The notes under the pieces: model-generated
Told to the model about the DNA's origin: nothing
What the model saw: only the letters and a program-made list of their open reading frames with translations
Database searches by the model: none
Assembly (NCBI GenBank): GCA_029747015.1
Contig: JAKOGI010000005.1
Span: forward strand, 1,482,191-1,546,190
DNA: 64,000 bases
Source of the DNA: Carnegiea gigantea
Taxonomy: Eukaryota > Streptophyta > Magnoliopsida > Caryophyllales > Cactaceae
Direction: 5' to 3'
Shown: piece after piece, positions 58,148 to 64,000 of the stretch
How the letters are laid out: each line of letters opens with the position of its first letter
Numbering within the stretch: position 1 is the stretch's first letter
Position numbers and translations under genes: made by a program

Positions 58148-58436
58148 TAGACCTGATAAATGAGTCAATCAATTTGGATATAAGTTGAGTTAAATTTGAG
58201 TCGGATCATGCTTCGAAATAAGTAAAATTTCGGATTGGGTCGGTTTGGATCGAGTGAACTTTGATTTGAGTAGACTTCGGATCAACAGATTTTTGATCTA
58301 ATACGCTTGATATGCAAAAATAAGTAAATTTACAGAAATTTTCGAGTCGGGTATGGTTCAGTTCGAATCAATTCAAATTTCGGGTCCACTTTCAGGTGAG
58401 TTTTCAGGTCTCGGGTCAATTTTGTCAGGTATAACA
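58148..58436. mobile_element. hAT-type MITE, family 1 copy 2 (about 289 bp)
   Basis: It begins tagacctgataaa and ends near gtcaggtataaca. Flanks actacgtg (58140-58147) and tctacgtg (58437-58444) match at 7 of 8. The interior parallels 40483-40815 block by block (aatttcggattgggtcggtt, gacttcggatcaac, tttcgggtccac). It lies about 150 bp upstream of the PPR start codon. Confidence 0.7.
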
Positions 58437-58847
58437 TCTACGTGATGATTTAAAAATTGGAAAAATCAGAAACCTAAATAAATCTATTAGATAAATTGGA
58501 TTTGTTTTTGGTAACATTTTTTCAACTAATATCTTTTTACTTAGCTAAGAAGTAATTCACTTAATATTTTACTACAAAATTATTGATGTATGGCAAAAGA
58601 GTATCTAATCTAGGTGTCAGAAAATCTTTGAAAGTTGTAATTAGATATTTAGATTCGAATTCAATCTACATCAATCTTTCAAACTTACTACAGTGTACAA
58701 CTTTTTGAACTTGGGGCGGAGCTCACTTTTTACTTTTTACTCTATTAGAATTGATATTGTAAATAATTTTATTTCACATTGAAAATAAGTTATTCAATAG
58801 CTTGTTTTAATGTATAAATTTTCTTCGTCCTATGCACAAAATTGTTA

Positions 58848-59085
58848 CTGCCTCCGTCCTAAGAATGTTGTCCAGTTTGATAAATTTTGACCGTTAATTT
58901 ATTACGAAACATAGTAATTCCCAATACAAAACCAATACCATTAGAAAATTGTCTTAAAAATCTTCTTATTGGAAAATAAATTTTTAATTTTTGTTAAAAA
59001 AAGATAACAAAAATTAATCATCAAAATTATTCAACTAGGACTTTTTTGGGGGGGGGGGGGGGGGGATGGGGGTACCTTTTTTTTT
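58848..59085. mobile_element. Stowaway-like MITE remnant
   Basis: The left end tactgcctccgtcctaagaa is close to the ctccctccgtcc terminus of Stowaway (Tc1/mariner) MITEs, and ttgtccagtttgataaattt follows as in those elements. The right end should lie near 59040-59085 but is disrupted by an 18-G run (59048-59065). Confidence 0.5.
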
Positions 59086-59334
59086 AACAACTAAAATGTA
59101 ATGCCATTTACTACTAAAATAACTAACCAACACAATAACTTATTATAGTGAATACAGAATCTAAGCTGAAAAGGTTAGGCCTCCAATTTGCCATCAACAA
59201 TGATACAATGAAATGACAAAATGACCCTTGTATTTTTATGGTCCATGAATCATGACATGCAGACAAGATGGCATCAATTCAAAAACATGTTGGTGTTCAA
59301 TAATTATATTAGTTCTTATGATGTGGGTTGTTAG

Positions 59335-59928
59335 TAGGGATGGGAGTTACACCCGAACCCGAAAAATCCGCCCCGAACCCGCCCCATTTATAGCGGGTAT
59401 GGGTACGAAAACTTGTTAAAAAAATGGGTATGGGGCGGGTATGGGTATTGCGTTTGAAAATGGGTATTGGTATGGGTATGGATTCTTAAAACCCGTACCC
59501 GATTGTGTACCCGATTTGCTCCAAAAAGGGGACCAGAATACGGTAAAATTTAAAAATAAATATCTGGCATGAAACTCTAAGTATATATTGTTTATTTATT
59601 TAGAAATGAAAAATTAATTTTTTTTACATTTTTAACTTCCGTGAGTTTATCCGACATGAATTTTAGTACCGTCGCTTAAAATTGCTAATCAAATATACCG
59701 TGTATACAAATATGGATTGAATATGAGTGACACTTTGCGCTCTCTATATATACCCGAATAAAACCCGCAAACCCGAAAAACCCGATGGGTATGGGTATGG
59801 GTACAACCATCTAAAACCCGATGGGTATGGGGATGGGTATGGGGATGGGTATGGGTATGACTTTTGAAAATGGGTATGGGTGCGGGTATAGCCCAACCCA
59901 CCCCGAACCCGCCCCATGCCCATCCCTA
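59335..59928. mobile_element. hAT-like MITE, family 2 copy 2 (594 bp), intact ends
   Basis: Perfect 10-bp inverted ends (tagggatggg … cccatcccta) are flanked by a perfect 8-bp duplication gttgttag (59327-59334 and 59929-59936). The interior has cgaacccgcccc repeats near both ends and a ggtatgggtatggg array at 59785-59880. The 8-bp duplication and TAGGGATG end indicate an Ac/Ds-like hAT origin. It has no coding capacity. Confidence 0.9.
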
Positions 59929-59936
59929 GTTGTTAG

Positions 59937-60794
59937 AATAAAGATTACAAAGTGATTCCCAATGTATCTTTTCTTTTATAAGTCTTTGTTTGATATAGTT
60001 CACCAAAACGTACGTTGAAAACAAGAATAATATGTTTGCGAATATTTTTAATGTTCTGATTAGGATACTCTTTGTACTGATCTGAATATACACTTGAATG
60101 ATTTTATTAGCAAGAAAAAGATAGAAGAGTCCCGAAAATTAGACCAGAGTAAGGAAACAATCACATGAGTAACTTACAAGGATACCAAAATCTAATTCAA
60201 CTGGTGTCTCAAACCATGCCACTGAAAATACATTTTGTTTGCCCTTTTATTGTAGTTCAACTTTAACTCAATGCTGTGTTACTCATACGCAACTACAAGT
60301 ATTAGACATCAATGTCCAATATTGTCCATCCAGGTGTTCGATTCGACCAATTTTTGTGGGAAATTTGAATATCATTTGATGTAAAAATGAGACGTCAAAT
60401 ATGTAATCTAGCCATATAGACATTTAAGATGATAAAAATTTCAAATAAAAGTAATAAACTAGGTGAGACAGAGTCATAAAGACTCATGAAGTAAACATCT
60501 TGCCATTTTTCCGTGGCTAGGCATTGCCTATCGAAAAGAATTGATCTATTTCCCAACTCCTAGCTGTACAGAACAGCGTCTCTTTCAGGTTTCAGTCACA
60601 AAAGGCGTAATTCGACAGCAACAATAGATGAATGAGCTCAATCTACTTTGGCCACCAAAACAAAACCAAAGCTCTATATGATGATCTGATGCATATGCAT
60701 AAGTGAAACTATGAAGAGATAGGCGTGTTCTAGCAAGAGTATATAAACACATCAAGAAGCAGCAGAATTCGCGTACTGTTGGAGTCGCAATATG
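59937..60794. other. Spacer, includes 3' flank of the DUF863 gene
   Basis: No gene is supported. The last few hundred bases before 60795 should be the 3' UTR of the minus-strand gene. Confidence 0.35.
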
Positions 60795-63460
60795 TCAGGC
60801 TGAGAACACAAGCCACCTCGTCAGAACCATGGAAGGACTAGTTGGATTTCTGCGCCCCCTAGGCCGCCTATTGGTCTTTCCCCAGCTCATGAGGGCCCTG
60901 CCTTTCAATTCAGGCACATCAGACGTGGAAGTAGCTGGTTGCTTTGCTGCTCGAGGCTTCCGTCCCATTCTGCAGGCTCTTCTTGCCCTTGTTAGATGCC
61001 AAGGAGTCCCAGCAGCTTCCATTAGCCCTTCTATCATCTGGATATCCTCTGTCACTTCATACCTTGAGAGTGAAGTAAGAGAAGGAAGAACTTCCCGTTG
61101 GAAGTCCTTCCTCTTCGGTCTTCTTGTTCTGCCTTTTCTCATCTGGGTATCCAGGGGCACCGAACAAGGGATACTCTTGATTTGGGTACTATTCTTGCAC
61201 CAATATTCCTCCTCTTTCATTTCGGTGAGCTCCAATGTCATGACCTCAAACTCATCAAGCCTGTAAGTATCATCATAGTTTAATGTCCCAGAATCATTCT
61301 TCAGGTCATAAGATATAGATTCAATTAACCCTGCAAACCATTCTAAGGTCCCGCTATTAGAGGTTTCACATTTCTTCAAGTTCCTGATCTCGTGATAAGG
61401 TTCAGATTTGCAGGATGACGATATGGAAACGATAGTCTCAGCTGCAACCTTCTCAGGTTCTAAACAGGGGTCAACATCTTGTGAGGTAGGAATCTGATGA
61501 GTTTCTGGATGATTTTCTTCAGAGTCTCCTCTAGGGGGAGGACCCTCCTCCACTTCTGGGCTTGGAGGTGCCTCCAAATCTATTTCTAGTGCAATCTTGT
61601 GTGAACAGGTAGACTTTGGCCGTATCCCATCATCATTCAGACACGAGTTCAAGTTTATCTCAGCCGAGTTCTTGTAATCACCTCCAACCTGATCTGCTTC
61701 AATGTCTGGCCCTTCCTCTGTGTCAAAAGCGCATGGCAAGTTAATGTCAATTAGCCTACATTTCTTGCGTTTTCTCGTAGTTTTACCATCCTGAGGACGG
61801 ACAGAACTACTGTCACTTTGCCTGTTAGTATCATCATTAGGCAGTACGAACTCTGAGTTCAAATCGATACCATTTAGATCATTCCCATGCATCAAGTGTT
61901 CAGAAGTTATAGATGACAATGAAATCACTGAGCCCTTTAATCTTGACTCAGAACAGCTGCTTTTCAATGACTTACACCTCGAACTCCCATCAAGCTTGCC
62001 ATCAACATGCCCTTTGTTTATGCTGATTATCTTTGCACCTCTCCTTGAGGGTACTTGGTTGAAGAAACATGGAAGTGCTTGAACCACACAAGGATTCTTC
62101 TCCAGCCTGGCTGAAGGGTTTCTCTGAGATGAACCTGAGCATAACTCAGGATTTGTGTTGTCAACTTTATGACCAATAAATTTTGGTGTAGAAGAAGAGC
62201 CATCTGACCCAGCCTTGCTCTCATTGAGAGTGTCGTGATCACCCTTGGATACATCTGGGTCATAATACGTTTCCTCATTCCCAATATTCCCATTATTCTT
62301 TCCTGAACAGCATGCAGTTGTAGGCTCATTCAAGTCAGCCAAATTACTGTTGGACTGTGCAAATGAACTAGGACTCAAGAAGGCTCCTTGCAAAGCAATA
62401 GAAGCCATTGGGTCAGTCCCCACCACAATTTCAGAAGGTTTACTTGAAGAGAGACAAGTCGGCACAGGGGGATTGGGATTTGCATCTTCTAAAGATTCCC
62501 CCTCTTCAATGTCAATATAAACCTCAGCCGGAAGCTCAAGGTCCAAGAACTTTCCTCCTATTTTCCTGGCCTTGGATTCTGGAGAGTGGAAGTTGTTCAA
62601 ATGGCTTTCATTATGTGAAACAGCCGGAGCAGGTGTCTTCAGTTCTTTGATGGAGTCAAGAGGTGTTTCAATGCTGTAAGTACTCACAGTGAACGGCTTA
62701 CAGTGCAGATTAACTAATGGAAGACTATGTAGAGTTATTTGAACACCACTGTTTAAGTATTTTGAACAAGAATTAGAGGATTGGCCCTCCAACTCTAAGT
62801 GTAGATGATTCATGTAAGGTTCTTTGCTTCTCAATTCACCCATCAATTCCCTCTGCCGTTCATAAAGGCGATGTAGTTCCTGTACCTGGATGCATAACAT
62901 TCATGCAATGGTTCAAAAGCTCAAGAGTGTCATATTTGTGGAAGCTTAAAGCTCACAAGCCCAGCTAAATAATCTGAAAAAACCATAGGTTATGTAAATG
63001 TTACTTCAATTTGTCTAGAAGTGCAGGAAACTAGAACATTGGCAAGTGTCAGTAAGTCGAAGTTAAACGAACTCATTTTCTCAAAATTTGCAAGTTGTGC
63101 ATCTGAAACGATATCTAATATTGGTGTTATGAAAGTGAATAGCTCAGATCAGCATCAAAGTTCTTCAGATGAAAATGCAATAAAAACGAAAGGTTTAGCC
63201 CCAGATTTAATCCACTCAAAGATCAGAAGCCATAAAGGTACCTGATCCCTAAATGTAGCTTCATGCATGAGTATTGTCTGACGCAATAATTCCAAGGGAC
63301 CTTGTGGAACCGGTGACGTATATATGCTGTAATGCCCACTTTGAAAGGTGCCATTGATGTTGTGGATGGGCCTGGTACCACTATTTGCATTTAAATTGAG
63401 ATCATAATTTGAGTGATACACAGGAAAGTAGCTCTGACACTGCATTGTGGCTCTGCTCAT
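60795..63460 (-). CDS. DUF863 family protein, complete
   Basis: Two exons: 63242-63460 and 60795-62885, joining in frame to 769 aa. Exon 1 starts MSRATMQCQSYFPVYHSNYD; a second Met at 63445 (MQCQSYF) is an alternative start. The joint gives LLRQTILMHEATFRDQ+VQELHRLYERQREL, the hallmark N-terminal helix of plant DUF863 proteins. The middle is Ser/Asn-rich with the conserved short motifs FLDLELPAEVYID, DLNEPT, IDLNSEF, LIDINLPCAFD and EIDLEAPPSP. The C-terminus has LEWFAGLIES, RPKRKDFQREVLPSLTSLSR and MSWGKTNRRPRGRR, a basic tail. Function is not established; the LDLN/IDLN-type motifs and basic tail suggest a nuclear protein (inference). An upstream non-coding exon may lie beyond 63500. Confidence 0.9.
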
Positions 63461-63894
63461 GATAATGCAAAACTAGGTTAGCAAGGTAACTCATCTTGGT
63501 AGTAACTAAACAACCTTATACGAATAATAACACATTAGGCATTTAGCACTTCAGATATAATTAACCACAGAGCCACAAGATGAACCAAAATATTAAGAAA
63601 TGGAAAGTAGCTCTTCATTCTATGTAAATTAGCCACATCTGACCACCAGGAAATTTTAACCAAAACAGAAAAAATTACCCAAAGATTGTGGGGCTTTGAC
63701 CTCGCAACTCTAAGACCTTATCCTTATTCCAACTTCCAAGTCCAAGCCACTTGGGATTAGACGGAAATTGAGACATCTATTCATACTGTTATTGAATATT
63801 GAATCTGTTTGAGGAACACTTTTCCACATTTGGAAACCTGATCTTATATCATAGGATAGAATCAAAATTTCCATAAGACAACATCAGCATTTGA

Positions 63895-64000
63895 GGGCCT
63901 CTCGGAAACAACCTCTTTGCTTGCATGGGTGAGGTTGCCTACGTCAGAATCTCCCCGACACCTAGAGAGTATCCACACTAGCTAATGGTGTTATATCGCA
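63895..64000 (+). mobile_element. Au-like SINE, cut by the window end
   Basis: The text cctctcggaaacaacctctt, then gggtgaggttgcctacgtca, tctccccgaca and ctagagagtatccac, follows the pattern of the widespread plant Au SINE body (cctctcggaaacagcctct… gggtaaggt.tgcgtaca). The 3' end is outside the window, and the 5' end is not clear. Confidence 0.55.

Noticed and set aside
59785..59880. Telomere-like ggtatgggtatggg array
   Set aside because: The unit is not the plant telomere repeat (TTTAGGG), and it lies inside a MITE with defined ends.
60829..61266. 145-codon plus-strand frame opposite the DUF863 gene
   Set aside because: Antisense shadow of the conserved DUF863 C-terminus.

Overview
The window is nuclear DNA from a flowering plant. 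Genes are split by AT-rich GT-AG introns, intergenic spacers are long and AT-rich, and miniature transposons, SINEs and decayed LINEs are dispersed throughout. The genes belong to plant families: a GH79 heparanase-like enzyme, a PIF-type bHLH factor, a PLS-class PPR protein, a DUF863 protein, a plant calmodulin-binding-domain protein and a plant SCAPER homologue. Codon use and protein similarity suggest a eudicot. I cannot name the species. All similarity statements rest on recognition of family motifs, not on a search.

Layout. About 1-8.2 kb holds a decayed tandem cluster of F-box-like genes on the minus strand, with an RTE-type LINE remnant inside it. At 8.8-9.85 kb is a roughly 1 kb element with terminal inverted repeats and a foldback-like A/T core. 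At 10.4-15.0 kb (minus) is a complete nine-exon heparanase-like gene of 541 aa, with a MITE and a SINE in its third intron. At 18.1-28.9 kb (plus) is a complete eight-exon SCAPER homologue of 1,674 aa, with a SINE in intron 1 and a CT/CA microsatellite in intron 2. The 29-35 kb spacer holds a SINE, a degenerate long-period repeat and a perfect G-box palindrome. At 35.7-39.2 kb (plus) is a PIF7-like bHLH gene of 421 aa. Its ATG is split by the first intron and its last intron appears to be GC-AG. At 40-46 kb are a hAT-type MITE and a decayed 3.5 kb LINE. At 46.3-48.5 kb (minus) is a 707-aa calmodulin-binding-domain protein with a seven-unit internal repeat. At 53.2-55.2 kb are a 5'-truncated LINE with target-site duplication and a hAT-like MITE. 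At 56.4-58.0 kb (minus) is an intronless PPR gene of 523 aa. At 58.1-59.9 kb are further MITEs. At 60.8-63.5 kb (minus) is a two-exon DUF863 gene of 769 aa. The window ends inside a probable Au-like SINE.

The six intact genes are independent nuclear loci (cell-wall glycan turnover, ER/cytoplasmic SCAPER, light signalling, calcium/calmodulin, organelle RNA, nuclear DUF863). I see no sign that they form one pathway. I found no convincing new biological system. The most unusual observations are the intron-split start codon, GC-AG intron and altered phytochrome-binding motif of the PIF7-like gene, and the clear target-site duplications on several small transposons.
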